Of a stretch of DNA of 40,707 bases, positions 15,572 through 23,844 are shown one piece after another. Source of the DNA: 2011-GWA2-47-8b sp964361325 (GTDB lineage: Bacteria > Patescibacteriota > Minisyncoccia > UBA6257 > WO2-44-18); contig CAYHZT010000002.1 of assembly GCA_964361325.1 (NCBI GenBank), positions 1 through 40,707 of the forward strand. Direction: 5' to 3'. A program made the translations under genes and the position numbers. The notes under the pieces were generated by a model. It made no database searches and had not been told where the DNA came from. It was given only the letters and a program-made list of their open reading frames with translations. Position 1 is the stretch's first letter, and each line of letters starts with the position of its first letter.

Positions 15572-17865
15572 TATTTTTGAATCGCATCTTGATTAATTAA
15601 GCTTACCAAGTTATCAACGGTTCGGTCTATTGAGAACTGTTGGGATTTTTCTTGAGCGTTTTTCACGATCATTTTCCGAAATTCATCATTCTCCGAAATT
15701 TTTTTGATTGCCGCCAAAATTTGTTGCCGATTATTCGGCTCAACTAAAATTCCCTCTTTACCGTCCTCAATAATTTCCGCCAAATTGCCAATATTGGTCG
15801 TGATTACCGGAACGCCGGCATTCATCGCTTCTACAACCTGGAAAGAAAAACTCTCAAAAGCTGTGTTTAGCACAAAGATTGATGATTTTTCTAAATATTC
15901 CAACAATTGCTCTCTAGGCAAAGAGCCAATCAATAAAACTCGTTCCCCTAATTCATAATTCTTAATTCGTAATTCAAGGCTCTCGCGCTCCGGCCCGTCG
16001 CCGACAATAATCAGCTTCCAATCCGGCAGATCTTTCATAACGTCAATCAAAACATCAAAACCCTTCCACGGAACCAATCTGCCAGCCGAAAGAATTGTTT
16101 TCGGCTGGAATTTCCAATTTCCAATTTCCAATTTCCAATTCTCTAGTGGAATACCGTTGTAGATAGCCTTAACTTTCTCCGGATTTTTAATCCAGCCGCC
16201 AACTAATTTCTGGAAGTATTTACTGGGAGTAATCACCAAATCGGCTTTTCCAACAACAAATCTTTGAATTTTCCGCAGTAATTCTATTCGCCAGCCGTAT
16301 TTCTTTTTCTGAAAATCATCAATCGTGTCCTTTACGCCGAATCTTTGAACGGATTGCTCCCAAGCATAATCACCAGCCACGCGAATAAAAAATTTCTTAC
16401 GACGCAGACGGGCCGCGATAAGCACGGGCAGGCCGACGCTTACCGGGTCTTGAGCGTACATAAAATCACAATCTTTAGTCATCCGCCAGCACTTCCACAA
16501 ATAAGACAGGTGGCGAATGATTTTTGGCTTGGTTCTAAATTTAGTGAACGGCAAAACGCTAACCATAAAGCCGCGTTTCGGCAGTTCTTGCTCCATCAAA
16601 ACGGTGTAGGTTGCCGGCCCGCCGATATCCGGAGGATATATACCGGTTGCGATCAAAATTTTCCCATGCCTACCGGCAGGCAGGAATTTTAAATTTTCAA
16701 TTTTCAATTTTTGGAAAATAGCGTCTATTTTTTTGGAAATATTGTCCCAGGAATAATTTTCTCTAACTAATTTTTGACCGTTTTGAGCTATTCGCAATCG
16801 TAATTTTTCGTCATTCGCTAAAACGCTGATTTTTTCCACTAAATCTTGCGGGTCATCAACTTTCGTGAAAAGACCCGTTTCGCCGTCTTTCAAAAAATCG
16901 GGAATACCCCCAACGGAAGTGCCGATTACAGGCAAGCCGGCCGCCATTGCTTCTAAAAATGAATTGCCCAATCCTTCGGAACGCGATGGGCGAACGAAAA
17001 TATCCGCTTGAGCAAGGTACGCGGGAATTTTTTCCGGCTCAATATGACCCAGAAATTCAATTTCATTTTCAACTCCCAAATCTTTAGCCAGTTTTTTCAA
17101 ATTTGCTTCCTCGGGACCGCTGCCAAGAATTTGAATTATGAATTGTGAATTGTGAATTAAGGGTTTTAATAGAGCAACGGCCTGAATCAGAGTATCTATT
17201 CCGTTTTTATGCACTAAACGAGAGGTGGTGATTATAACTTTTTCGTTTTTTGATTCATTCTTAATTCTTAATTCTTTATTCTTAATTCTCGTCAAGTCAA
17301 CGCCATTCGGCACCACTTCAATCGGACAGTTCGCTCCATGCCTCCGTGCGAACTCCGCCAAATAATTACTGATGGCCTGAATATGGTCCGCTTTTTTGAA
17401 AATCAAACGCCAGAGCGGATAAAAAATTCCGACCCGCTTTAAAATATGGCCCTCGGAATCGCCTTCTTGCAGGGTTAAAAGAAACGGCACGGACGGATGC
17501 CGTAATTTGAATAGCAGAGCAGCGATGCCGCTGTAGGCGGCCATAACCGCCCAAATCACCTCAAGAGGTTTTTCTTTATGCAACTTTTCCGCTTTCCACC
17601 AAACTCTGAAAACATAAAAAAATTTTTCCAAGAAACGTCCGTAATAATTTTTGGAACTGCTTCCTCGGCCGACCCGGAATATTTCGCAATTTCCCAATCG
17701 TTCATGGGATGGCCAAGATCGGTCAAACCGATTAGTTAAAATAAAAAAATCTTGCCCGGGAATCCGATCGCTTATTTCTTTAACCGCCACTTCCGCTCCC
17801 CCGATAAAAGGGGAGTAGGCAAGACTAAAAATAGCTATTCTTTGAATATCTTTAACGGGACTCAT
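15571..17865 (-). CDS. Tandem double GT4 glycosyltransferase (two enzymes in one chain)
   Basis: The 764-residue chain holds two full GT-B units. Unit 1 (1-384) has SPFIGGAEVAVKEIS, PNGVDLTRI, LGSGPEEANL and the donor site RPSRSEGLGNSFLEAMAAGLPVIGTSVGG. Unit 2 (about 403-764) has IYPPDIGGPATYTV, YNGIPLENW, VGDGPERESLEL and NTAFESFSFQVVEAMNAGVPVITTN. Each has its own EX7E-type acidic pair. The linker (385-402) is encoded almost wholly by a heptamer array and a GC-rich palindrome (16668-16712). Further heptamer arrays lie at residues 192-204, 235-244, 575-586 and 630-639. The arrangement suggests two adjacent transferase genes joined by repeat insertion, adding two successive sugars. Overlaps with both neighbouring genes indicate one operon. 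Confidence 0.87.
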   Translation of the reverse strand: MSPVKDIQRIAIFSLAYSPFIGGAEVAVKEISDRIPGQDFFILTNRFDRSWPSHERLGNCEIFRVGRGSSSKNYYGRFLEKFFYVFRVWWKAEKLHKEKPLEVIWAVMAAYSGIAALLFKLRHPSVPFLLTLQEGDSEGHILKRVGIFYPLWRLIFKKADHIQAISNYLAEFARRHGANCPIEVVPNGVDLTRIKNKELRIKNESKNEKVIITTSRLVHKNGIDTLIQAVALLKPLIHNSQFIIQILGSGPEEANLKKLAKDLGVENEIEFLGHIEPEKIPAYLAQADIFVRPSRSEGLGNSFLEAMAAGLPVIGTSVGGIPDFLKDGETGLFTKVDDPQDLVEKISVLANDEKLRLRIAQNGQKLVRENYSWDNISKKIDAIFQKLKIENLKFLPAGRHGKILIATGIYPPDIGGPATYTVLMEQELPKRGFMVSVLPFTKFRTKPKIIRHLSYLWKCWRMTKDCDFMYAQDPVSVGLPVLIAARLRRKKFFIRVAGDYAWEQSVQRFGVKDTIDDFQKKKYGWRIELLRKIQRFVVGKADLVITPSKYFQKLVGGWIKNPEKVKAIYNGIPLENWKLEIGNWKFQPKTILSAGRLVPWKGFDVLIDVMKDLPDWKLIIVGDGPERESLELRIKNYELGERVLLIGSLPREQLLEYLEKSSIFVLNTAFESFSFQVVEAMNAGVPVITTNIGNLAEIIEDGKEGILVEPNNRQQILAAIKKISENDEFRKMIVKNAQEKSQQFSIDRTVDNLVSLINQDAIQK
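15950..15977. repeat. Heptamer array, 4 units
   Basis: AATTCAT, AATTCTT, AATTCGT, AATTCAA in a row, residues about 630-639. It sits just after the GDGPE loop of GT unit 2, the same structural position as the array at 14125-14159 in the neighbouring GT4 gene. Confidence 0.8.
16109..16143. repeat. Heptamer array, 5 units
   Basis: Four perfect AATTTCC units followed by AATTCTC. Minus-strand reading gives NWKLEIGNWKFQ, residues about 575-586 of the double glycosyltransferase. Confidence 0.88.
16668..16681. repeat. GC-rich palindrome in the interdomain linker
   Basis: GCCTACCGGCAGGC is a 14-nt palindrome with one mismatched pair. It abuts the heptamer array at 16685 and encodes the LPAGRHG part of the linker between the two GT units. 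Confidence 0.7.
16685..16712. repeat. Heptamer array, 4 units, at the GT-GT junction
   Basis: AATTTTA, AATTTTC, AATTTTC, AATTTTT, read on the minus strand as KLKIENLKF. It forms the first half of the linker joining the two glycosyltransferase units. Confidence 0.85.
17134..17161. repeat. Heptamer array, 4 units
   Basis: AATTATG, AATTGTG, AATTGTG, AATTAAG. In frame on the minus strand as LIHNSQFI, residues about 235-244 of the double glycosyltransferase, just before a core strand of GT unit 1. Confidence 0.78.
17256..17290. repeat. Heptamer array, 5 units
   Basis: CATTCTT, AATTCTT, AATTCTT, TATTCTT, AATTCTC. Minus-strand reading gives RIKNKELRIKNE, residues about 192-204, right after the conserved PNGVDL turn of GT unit 1. 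Confidence 0.85.
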
Positions 17866-18946
17866 AAATCTTTTCCGTTTCTTGGACCATTCTTGAAAGC
17901 GTAAGTTTTTCGTTCAAGAATTGCTTCGCGACCACGGCAAACTTTTTTGCTTCTTCGGGATTCTCTAAATAATATTTGATAGCCCGGGCAATTTCTTCCG
18001 GCTCGCGAGGCGGCATTACCAATCCGCGATTTTGGACGATTTCGGTCATCCCCCCGATTCGGGTTACGACAAGCGGCACCTCGGCGGCCATAGCCTCCAG
18101 CATCGTGTAGGGAAGCCCTTCTTTAATGGAGGTCAAAAGAAAAATATCAAACGCCTTAAGATACGGCGCAGCCGGAGCCAGTTGTTCCACGATTAAGCAG
18201 CGGTTCTCCAAACTAAGTTTTTTAATTTTGGCTTTCAGTTTTGGCAGTTCGTAACCGGAACCGATAACAATAAAAAGCGCGTTGGGAAGCAACGCCGCCG
18301 CCTCCAAAAGAGTTTCGTAATCTTTTTCCGCTACAAGGCGACCGATAGAGCCGATCCAAGTTTTTTTATCGTCAATTTGCGCACAAGTTAATTTTCCCAA
18401 AATGCGGCGAGCCTCCATTTTCCCCATAAAATTAATAGGCGCGATGCCGTTATATATAGTTACTAATTTCTCTCTGGGGGCGATATTATACCGCACCGCC
18501 AATTGAAAATCATAATCGGAAACTGAAATTATAGAGTCTTGAAAACGAGCCGCTATCTTGTGAAGCAAAATATAAAAACGCTTCCGCAGCCAACTTAATT
18601 TATTGTCGGGATTAAAAACCCAGCCATGCGCGGTAAAAATCACTCGGGGCACTCCGGCAAGTTTTGCCGCGATTGAGCCGATGACTCCGGCCTTGGAACT
18701 ATTCAAATGCACAATGTCCGGCTTTTCGCGGCGAAAAATCAAAACAAACTCTATAAGAGCCAGAATATCGTTAATAAATAAAAAATGCGGGTGGATTGAA
18801 TTAGAGAGAAACCGGACGCCTTTTTCACCGCCAGTCAGTATACCGGCCTGAAATTTCAATGGGTCTAAACCTTCCGCCAATTCACGCACGTACTTTTGAG
18901 CGCCGCCAATGTCGTCTTTAGTAATTACAAAAAGAATCTTTTGCAT
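17852..18946 (-). CDS. GT4-family glycosyltransferase
   Basis: A 364-residue GT-B enzyme: KDDIGGAQKYVREL at the acceptor side, HLNSSKAGVIG and FTAHGWVFNP in the N-terminal domain, then SIGRLVAEKDYETLLEAA, IGSGYELPKLKAKI and the donor site TSIKEGLPYTMLEAMAAEVPLVVTRIGG. All GT4 landmarks are present and there are no repeat insertions, unlike the next two GT genes. It is the first gene of the long minus-strand operon, and its stop overlaps the following start by 14 nt. It probably adds a sugar early in assembly of the lipid-linked glycan; specificity is unknown. Confidence 0.9.
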   Translation of the reverse strand: MQKILFVITKDDIGGAQKYVRELAEGLDPLKFQAGILTGGEKGVRFLSNSIHPHFLFINDILALIEFVLIFRREKPDIVHLNSSKAGVIGSIAAKLAGVPRVIFTAHGWVFNPDNKLSWLRKRFYILLHKIAARFQDSIISVSDYDFQLAVRYNIAPREKLVTIYNGIAPINFMGKMEARRILGKLTCAQIDDKKTWIGSIGRLVAEKDYETLLEAAALLPNALFIVIGSGYELPKLKAKIKKLSLENRCLIVEQLAPAAPYLKAFDIFLLTSIKEGLPYTMLEAMAAEVPLVVTRIGGMTEIVQNRGLVMPPREPEEIARAIKYYLENPEEAKKFAVVAKQFLNEKLTLSRMVQETEKIYESR

Positions 18947-18960
18947 GTTTCATGGTTCGA

Positions 18961-19034
18961 TGCGACTCACCATAAATAGTTCGGTGTGACTCGCTATAAA
19001 TAGTTCGGTGAGCTCACTATAGTATAGAACTCGG
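18961..19034. repeat. 24-nt tandem repeat, 2 full plus 1 degenerate copy
   Basis: Copies at 18961-18984 and 18985-19008 differ at 3 positions (TGYGACTCRCYATAAATAGT core ending TTCGG). A degenerate third copy with a 2-nt insertion spans 19009-19034. The array fills most of the 105-nt gap upstream of the first glycan-operon gene, so it lies where that operon's promoter and leader should be. A related unit occurs inside the next gene at 19171-19190. Confidence 0.8.
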
Positions 19035-19051
19035 CTATGCAAAATATAGTT

Positions 19052-19771
19052 TTAATTTGCGCTTAGCGCTTTAATTTCTTCACGAAAAGCCTGTTTTTGA
19101 TCCGCATTGATGTCCGGAATGCTTATTAGCTGGGAAAAGTATTTTATCGCGTTTTCCTTGTCGGCGGTTTGACGCGACTCGCCATAAACAGACTTATAAT
19201 AATACGCCAGCTGAATAATAAGATTAGGATTATTGGGAATTTCTTTCAATCCTTGCAACAAAACGTCGTCAGTAAGGTCGGATTTAGCCGTGTAAAAATC
19301 CCGATAAAACTCCGCCAAACCGAGATAGATATATTCATCGCTCGGTCCATAATCGAGCGCCTTCAAATAATATTCTTCGGCCTTGGGATAATCGCGCAAA
19401 TAAGAACCGTAAAGATTGGCAAGATTGTAATATACCAACGGCTCTTCCGGATTTATAGTTTTTGCGTACTCGTAAACGGCAACCGCACCATTGTAGTTAT
19501 TAAAAAATTTCTTTAATTGCCCAATCTCCATCCAGAAATTCCAATTTTTCGGATCTGTTTTGAGCTGAACGGCCAGTTCGTGAAGCCGATTTTTGTTTTT
19601 CTCAATTGCTTCTGGCGGGAAATTTTTGATAGCGGGATCATTGCCGATTTCTTCTATCGGCTCGCCGCGGTAGTCGCCTATCTGCACTTCTTTTGTTTTT
19701 AAGGAAAACCAAACTACGACGCCGATTATTAATAATGCCAAGGGGATAATAAAAATTAGGGGTTTTTTCAT
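19052..19771 (-). CDS. Membrane-anchored TPR protein
   Basis: Residues 4-24 are a single hydrophobic segment (LIFIIPLALLIIGVVVWF) after a short basic start, giving an N-terminal anchor with the rest probably outside. From about residue 60, tetratricopeptide-type helices follow: NWNFWMEIGQLKKFFNNYNGA, PLVYYNLANLYGSYLRDYPKAEEYYLKAL and YIYLGLAEFYRDFY. TPR proteins serve as protein-protein scaffolds; the partner is not known. The gene lies downstream of the surface-protein terminator and 105 nt upstream of the glycan operon. The YGESRQTA stretch (about residues 195-202) is encoded by a copy of the 24-nt repeat core. Confidence 0.8.
   Translation of the reverse strand: MKKPLIFIIPLALLIIGVVVWFSLKTKEVQIGDYRGEPIEEIGNDPAIKNFPPEAIEKNKNRLHELAVQLKTDPKNWNFWMEIGQLKKFFNNYNGAVAVYEYAKTINPEEPLVYYNLANLYGSYLRDYPKAEEYYLKALDYGPSDEYIYLGLAEFYRDFYTAKSDLTDDVLLQGLKEIPNNPNLIIQLAYYYKSVYGESRQTADKENAIKYFSQLISIPDINADQKQAFREEIKALSAN
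19171..19190. repeat. Single copy of the 24-nt repeat core inside the TPR gene
   Basis: GCGACTCGCCATAAA and flanking bases match the tandem repeat at 18961-19034. It is read in frame on the minus strand as YGESRQ. Confidence 0.65.
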
Positions 19772-19807
19772 CCCGTTTATAATACAGCGAATTTTTCATA
19801 AAAACAA

Positions 19808-19834
19808 TCCGCCCCGACATAGAGTCGGGGCGGA
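19808..19834 (-). terminator. Rho-independent terminator of the surface-protein gene
   Basis: A perfect 11-bp GC-rich stem, TCCGCCCCGAC (19808-19818) and GTCGGGGCGGA (19824-19834), with a 5-nt loop. On the minus strand TTGTTTTT follows. It lies 37 nt after the stop of the 1271-residue protein. A second weaker stem (AAAGTTTCT 19834-19842 / AGAAACTTT 19861-19869) sits between the stop and this hairpin. Confidence 0.88.
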
Positions 19835-19870
19835 AAGTTTCTACTGTAATAAAGTCCTCAAGAAACTTTA

Positions 19871-22800
19871 TTATAGCGTCAGAGTTTCGGTGTCGCCAAC
19901 ATCAGAGTTGGACAATCCCGGAATCATGAAACCGTTCATCCAGTCGTAGTCAGCCACATCCTGCGTGGTGTTTGTGGAATTACCGGACCAAATGAATTGA
20001 TCGTCATCCCACGCATCCACGTTGGAAGCGGTTGTGGCAAAGACGTAGCGACCGGTATTCCAGTTATCACCTTGACTAGTGTAATCCAGAGGATCGCCAT
20101 CAACGTCATCGCTAGCGATGTCATTCAGACCCGCCAAAGTAGCATCACCGTTCATCTTCACCGCGATAGAAGGCGTAGAAGAAGCGCCGGTAACATCACC
20201 TTTCAGAACGAAGTAGCGAGTTTCACCAGCGGGAACCCTAATGGCTTCCTGTGTTGAACCCTGCGCACTGTCGGTCGGGTTGAAGAAGACGTCAAAGTCC
20301 ATATCCGGATCGGCTTGGTTGACTATATCAGCATTATCGGTTGACGTTGCCGTCGGAGCAATATCCCCCGCGTTGCCAGTCATAATACCAAACCCACCCG
20401 CGTTCAAAAGACCTGAATTGTCCCAAGAACCACAAGAAGGCTGACTAAAGCTAGAATCGGAGTAGCAATAGAGCTTGAGGTTGGTAACCATGAAGTCGTT
20501 GTTAAACGTCGGATCTACGACACCGCCATCTACAGAGTCAGGCAATTCAACAACGCTGGAAGTGTTCGTGGCAATATTGAAGCCAAACTTATACAAGCCT
20601 ACGCCGTTAGTGCCTGCTGGGGCGCTAACTTTAAACTTGTACAAAGCATTGCCTGTCGTATTGCTGAACTTCTGGCTGGCCAAAGCTAGTTTGGTAACAG
20701 TCGGAACTGCTCTAGCGATGCGAGCGCCATTGGTCGCGGAATCAGATCCGCCCGAACCAACCGCCACACCGGATGACATACCAACGCCTACAGCGCCTCT
20801 CTGGCAGCTTGTGTTAACGCCGCCGGCGCAGTTACTGGAACTGCTGGCATCGTAGTTAACCAAGACCAAGTGGCCTGGGCGCGCTGGGCCGCTGATATAA
20901 ATACCAGCGATATCAGCCTTAACAGTCAATAATTTCTGACTGTTTTTCGCCACAATAACGGCGCTAGAAAGATTCAGAGTAGCGGTAGCGTAATCAGTCG
21001 ATGAGAACACCGCTTCACCTACTTTCGTAGAACCATCCCAAACAGTGACCTTAGAAACATCGGATGGGCTGTTTGAAGCCATCGTGGCTGACGAAAGTGT
21101 CGAGGTAGCCATTTGGAGACCGATTTTGTCAATGCGAATGTCTTCGTTTGTAGCATTGAACCTGAATACGGCCAATGTATTGTCGGCAGATCCCGCTTGC
21201 GCCCATTTTAGAGACGGGCTTGAAGGATCAGTAGCATAGGCAAGTGTGCCGCTGCTAACAACCGCAATACTTCGTCCAGCATCCGTTCCGGAAATAGAAT
21301 CAGAGCCGTCAACAGTCTGGCCGGATGTTACGCCCGTTGCGTTGAGCGAAGCGTCCACATCGGTTACGCCAAATTGCCAAGTGCCGCTTCCGTTAGCGCC
21401 GGAAACGATATTGCACTTCATATCCAACTGCATAATCGTTCCTTTAGCGATTATTAAGCTGGAATCTAAGCTGAATGTCTTTTCAACTCCTCCAGCCGCA
21501 TCGCTATTGGAAGGATTAACAATGTTGCTGCCGGTGTTTAGAACGGTAGCGCCTTTGTACAATTGGCAATTAGTCAGGTCATCAGCCGTATTAGATGAAC
21601 TGGCTGTCAGTACTAATTTAAGGCTGTTAACCCTAATGTCTTCGCCAGAGCCGCTGGCATCCAACACGTAGGTTGTAAACCAATAATTACTGACGCCCGC
21701 GACAACCGTTTGACCGGTCGTGCTGGCATTGTTTTGGGTTTCAGGAGTCAAGCTGACAGTCAAAGCAGCTGCTTTGGCAGTCATTGTGCTCATTGTTACC
21801 GCGCTGGCAGGGCTCGGAGTAATAGTTACTCCAGAGGTTACACCGCGAACAGTGGCCCAATCGGTACTCGGAGTAGTGGAAGCAGTGATCGTGTGATTGC
21901 TTAATACGTCCGTTCCAATTTTACCTTTCAGGGTGTAAATCGTTCTGCCTGGTTTGAAGGTTACTGTGTCGGTGAACCGGACGACATTAGCGGTAGCGGC
22001 AACGCCGTCAACCGGACCAGCCACTACTACGCCGTCTTCACGGACCAAAGTAATGTTGGTGATGTCGTCTGTGTCAACTGAAGCGCCGGCAGTTTTAACG
22101 ATGCTCATATCAAAGTTCATAGAAGCAACAGTGATATCTTCACCCTTAACATCAACTAACAAACCGCCTAACGGCTGGTTGGAAAGGTTAACGGCGATGT
22201 TTTGAGCACCAACGGACGGAGCGTTTTGAGCAGTGATCGTGCCGGCATTGATAAAGACCTGAGTGGCATCATAACGAGGTTCCGCGTCTTGGAACTCACT
22301 GTCATCATCGTTGTCGGCAGTAAGTTCAGTCGCGGACGGCAATAAGTCATAGCCATAAGTCAGACCCTTAACCTGTAAATCGGCATAGCGATATAGATCA
22401 AAGTCAACTGTGCGTGCTGAACCGCCAGTAATGTCACCCTTAATGTACAACTCTTTGTTTAAACCCTTGTCGATCTGAAGGCCAGCGCCAAAATTGGCGG
22501 TGAAATATTTACCATCAGAGCTGACAGTGGTGTCATAAGTTGTGCCATCCAAGATAACTTTAACGTTAGCAAGGTCAGTAACGCTAGCTGAACCGGATTG
22601 GTTGAACTGAACGGACTTCACTAAAACATTTTCGTTAGTACCCGCGGTCAGTCTCAAGCCGCTGAAGATATAACCTGTGGTGCCAATTTCTTGTGTTAAA
22701 CCGGAACCTGGGTCATATGATCCTTTAGCAAGAGTCAATGAACCGATAGCCAACGTGCTGTTTACGGTGTGAGTCGCGCCAACCAAAGGATAAGCGGCAT

Positions 22801-23686
22801 TAATCGCCGCGCTTCCTTCTACTTCAGCGCCAACTAAGCTCAAAGCAACCAACTGGCCATTGTAGGCGTCTTGGTTGTTATCGGAATCACCAGCGATGGT
22901 GATAGTTCTCGTCTGTCCAGCCTTCACGACAAACTTTTCAGTAAGTCGAAGGCGATGGTCAGAGCTGAAAGTCTTAGCTGTACCAAAGCGGATTCCGTTG
23001 TCGTCCAAAGGAATTACTCCATTGAAAGCGGCATCGGAGCCTTGTCCCGTTCTTTCAACAATTAAAGCTTTAACAGTGACATCACCGTCAGATGATGCTG
23101 TGAATTTTAATTTCGTGAAAGCTCGGCTGGCGAAAGATTCGCCGAATAGGCCGGAAGATGGTTGATCAGACGCCAATGAGATAGTTAATCCAGAACCGCC
23201 AACTACGGGGCCTGGAACTGGCGCTGGAGAAGATCCTGCGGCAAGCACGGAATATTTTGCGCGAGATTTCGCGCCGAAATAACCGGCTGCTGGAGAAACT
23301 CCATTTGCGGCTTGCCATTTAGCAACGGCTGCGGCAGTCAATGAACCGAAATATTCGGTTTCACTTCCCGCTGAACCGACTCCACTCGCTGCAATTTTAG
23401 ATCCGCCAGCTCCGTTGAGGTACTGCTGTAAGCACTTAACTGCGCTGCCTTTTACACCAACGGTGAGGTCGTTAGAGAAAGTGCATGCGGTTGAAGAGCC
23501 ACCAGCTGAACCCAATTGGGCTTGCAGGGCAGCGATCTGGGCTAACAAGGCATTGATCTGGGTCTGCAAATCGGTCGTTGATTGCGCGTTAGCGACAACC
23601 GGGACCAACGTAGCGGCACCAGAAAGCCATACAACGGTCGTTGCTGAAAGCAAAACCGAAGTGATTTTCTTTGTTATTTTTCCCAT
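19871..23686 (-). CDS. Large secreted surface (S-layer-like) protein with peptidoglycan-binding-like domain
   Basis: Residues 1-34 are a Sec signal peptide (basic start, hydrophobic core, ANA cleavage site before QS). Next is a short coiled coil (LQTQINALLAQIAALQAQLG, 40-59). About residues 67-150 resemble PG_binding_1-type domains (NDLTVGVKGSAVKCLQQYLN, YFGSLTAAAVAKWQAANGV, GYFGAKSRAKY). A Pro/Gly linker leads into some 1100 residues of Ser/Thr/Asp/Gly-rich beta-type sequence. In Parcubacteria, proteins of this layout are abundant surface proteins and likely S-layer components. The gene stands alone with a structured leader and a strong terminator, which fits high expression. Cell-wall anchoring and a paracrystalline layer are inferences. 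No LPXTG-type or membrane anchor is seen at the C-terminus. Confidence 0.85.
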   Translation of the reverse strand: MGKITKKITSVLLSATTVVWLSGAATLVPVVANAQSTTDLQTQINALLAQIAALQAQLGSAGGSSTACTFSNDLTVGVKGSAVKCLQQYLNGAGGSKIAASGVGSAGSETEYFGSLTAAAVAKWQAANGVSPAAGYFGAKSRAKYSVLAAGSSPAPVPGPVVGGSGLTISLASDQPSSGLFGESFASRAFTKLKFTASSDGDVTVKALIVERTGQGSDAAFNGVIPLDDNGIRFGTAKTFSSDHRLRLTEKFVVKAGQTRTITIAGDSDNNQDAYNGQLVALSLVGAEVEGSAAINAAYPLVGATHTVNSTLAIGSLTLAKGSYDPGSGLTQEIGTTGYIFSGLRLTAGTNENVLVKSVQFNQSGSASVTDLANVKVILDGTTYDTTVSSDGKYFTANFGAGLQIDKGLNKELYIKGDITGGSARTVDFDLYRYADLQVKGLTYGYDLLPSATELTADNDDDSEFQDAEPRYDATQVFINAGTITAQNAPSVGAQNIAVNLSNQPLGGLLVDVKGEDITVASMNFDMSIVKTAGASVDTDDITNITLVREDGVVVAGPVDGVAATANVVRFTDTVTFKPGRTIYTLKGKIGTDVLSNHTITASTTPSTDWATVRGVTSGVTITPSPASAVTMSTMTAKAAALTVSLTPETQNNASTTGQTVVAGVSNYWFTTYVLDASGSGEDIRVNSLKLVLTASSSNTADDLTNCQLYKGATVLNTGSNIVNPSNSDAAGGVEKTFSLDSSLIIAKGTIMQLDMKCNIVSGANGSGTWQFGVTDVDASLNATGVTSGQTVDGSDSISGTDAGRSIAVVSSGTLAYATDPSSPSLKWAQAGSADNTLAVFRFNATNEDIRIDKIGLQMATSTLSSATMASNSPSDVSKVTVWDGSTKVGEAVFSSTDYATATLNLSSAVIVAKNSQKLLTVKADIAGIYISGPARPGHLVLVNYDASSSSNCAGGVNTSCQRGAVGVGMSSGVAVGSGGSDSATNGARIARAVPTVTKLALASQKFSNTTGNALYKFKVSAPAGTNGVGLYKFGFNIATNTSSVVELPDSVDGGVVDPTFNNDFMVTNLKLYCYSDSSFSQPSCGSWDNSGLLNAGGFGIMTGNAGDIAPTATSTDNADIVNQADPDMDFDVFFNPTDSAQGSTQEAIRVPAGETRYFVLKGDVTGASSTPSIAVKMNGDATLAGLNDIASDDVDGDPLDYTSQGDNWNTGRYVFATTASNVDAWDDDQFIWSGNSTNTTQDVADYDWMNGFMIPGLSNSDVGDTETLTL

Positions 23687-23746
23687 AAATTTTGTAATGT
23701 TTATTTTTATTGTTTACTTAGTAATTTTAATTAATTGCCCCCATCA

Positions 23747-23772
23747 TTCTCTTACACTCGTGTGATAGAGAA
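23747..23772 (-). promoter_or_regulatory. Leader hairpin upstream of the surface-protein gene
   Basis: A two-part stem (TTCTCT/AGAGAA outside, ACAC/GTGT inside, 2-nt loop) lies about 60 nt before the start codon, in the presumed 5' leader. There is no T-run, so it is unlikely to be a terminator; mRNA stabilisation or a regulator site are options. An AT-rich TATAAA on the minus strand near 23826-23836 is a weak -10 candidate. Confidence 0.4.
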
Positions 23773-23844
23773 TCGACCTAGACAGAAAGCCAACCTTGAT
23801 TTCTATGTTCGATAGTGAGGGGGGTCTTTTATATCGTGAGGGAT

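Noticed and set aside
14125..17290. Possible CRISPR array because of regular short repeats
   Set aside because: The units are 7 nt with no 25-40 nt repeats or unique spacers, and they are in frame within glycosyltransferase genes.
19638..19820. Minus-strand open frame of 60 codons near the surface-protein terminator
   Set aside because: It runs across the terminator hairpin and overlaps the start of the TPR gene in another frame; no domain is visible.
21246..21671. Plus-strand open frame inside the surface-protein gene
   Set aside because: It is a shadow of the opposite strand: the minus frame has a signal peptide, a domain order and a clean terminator.
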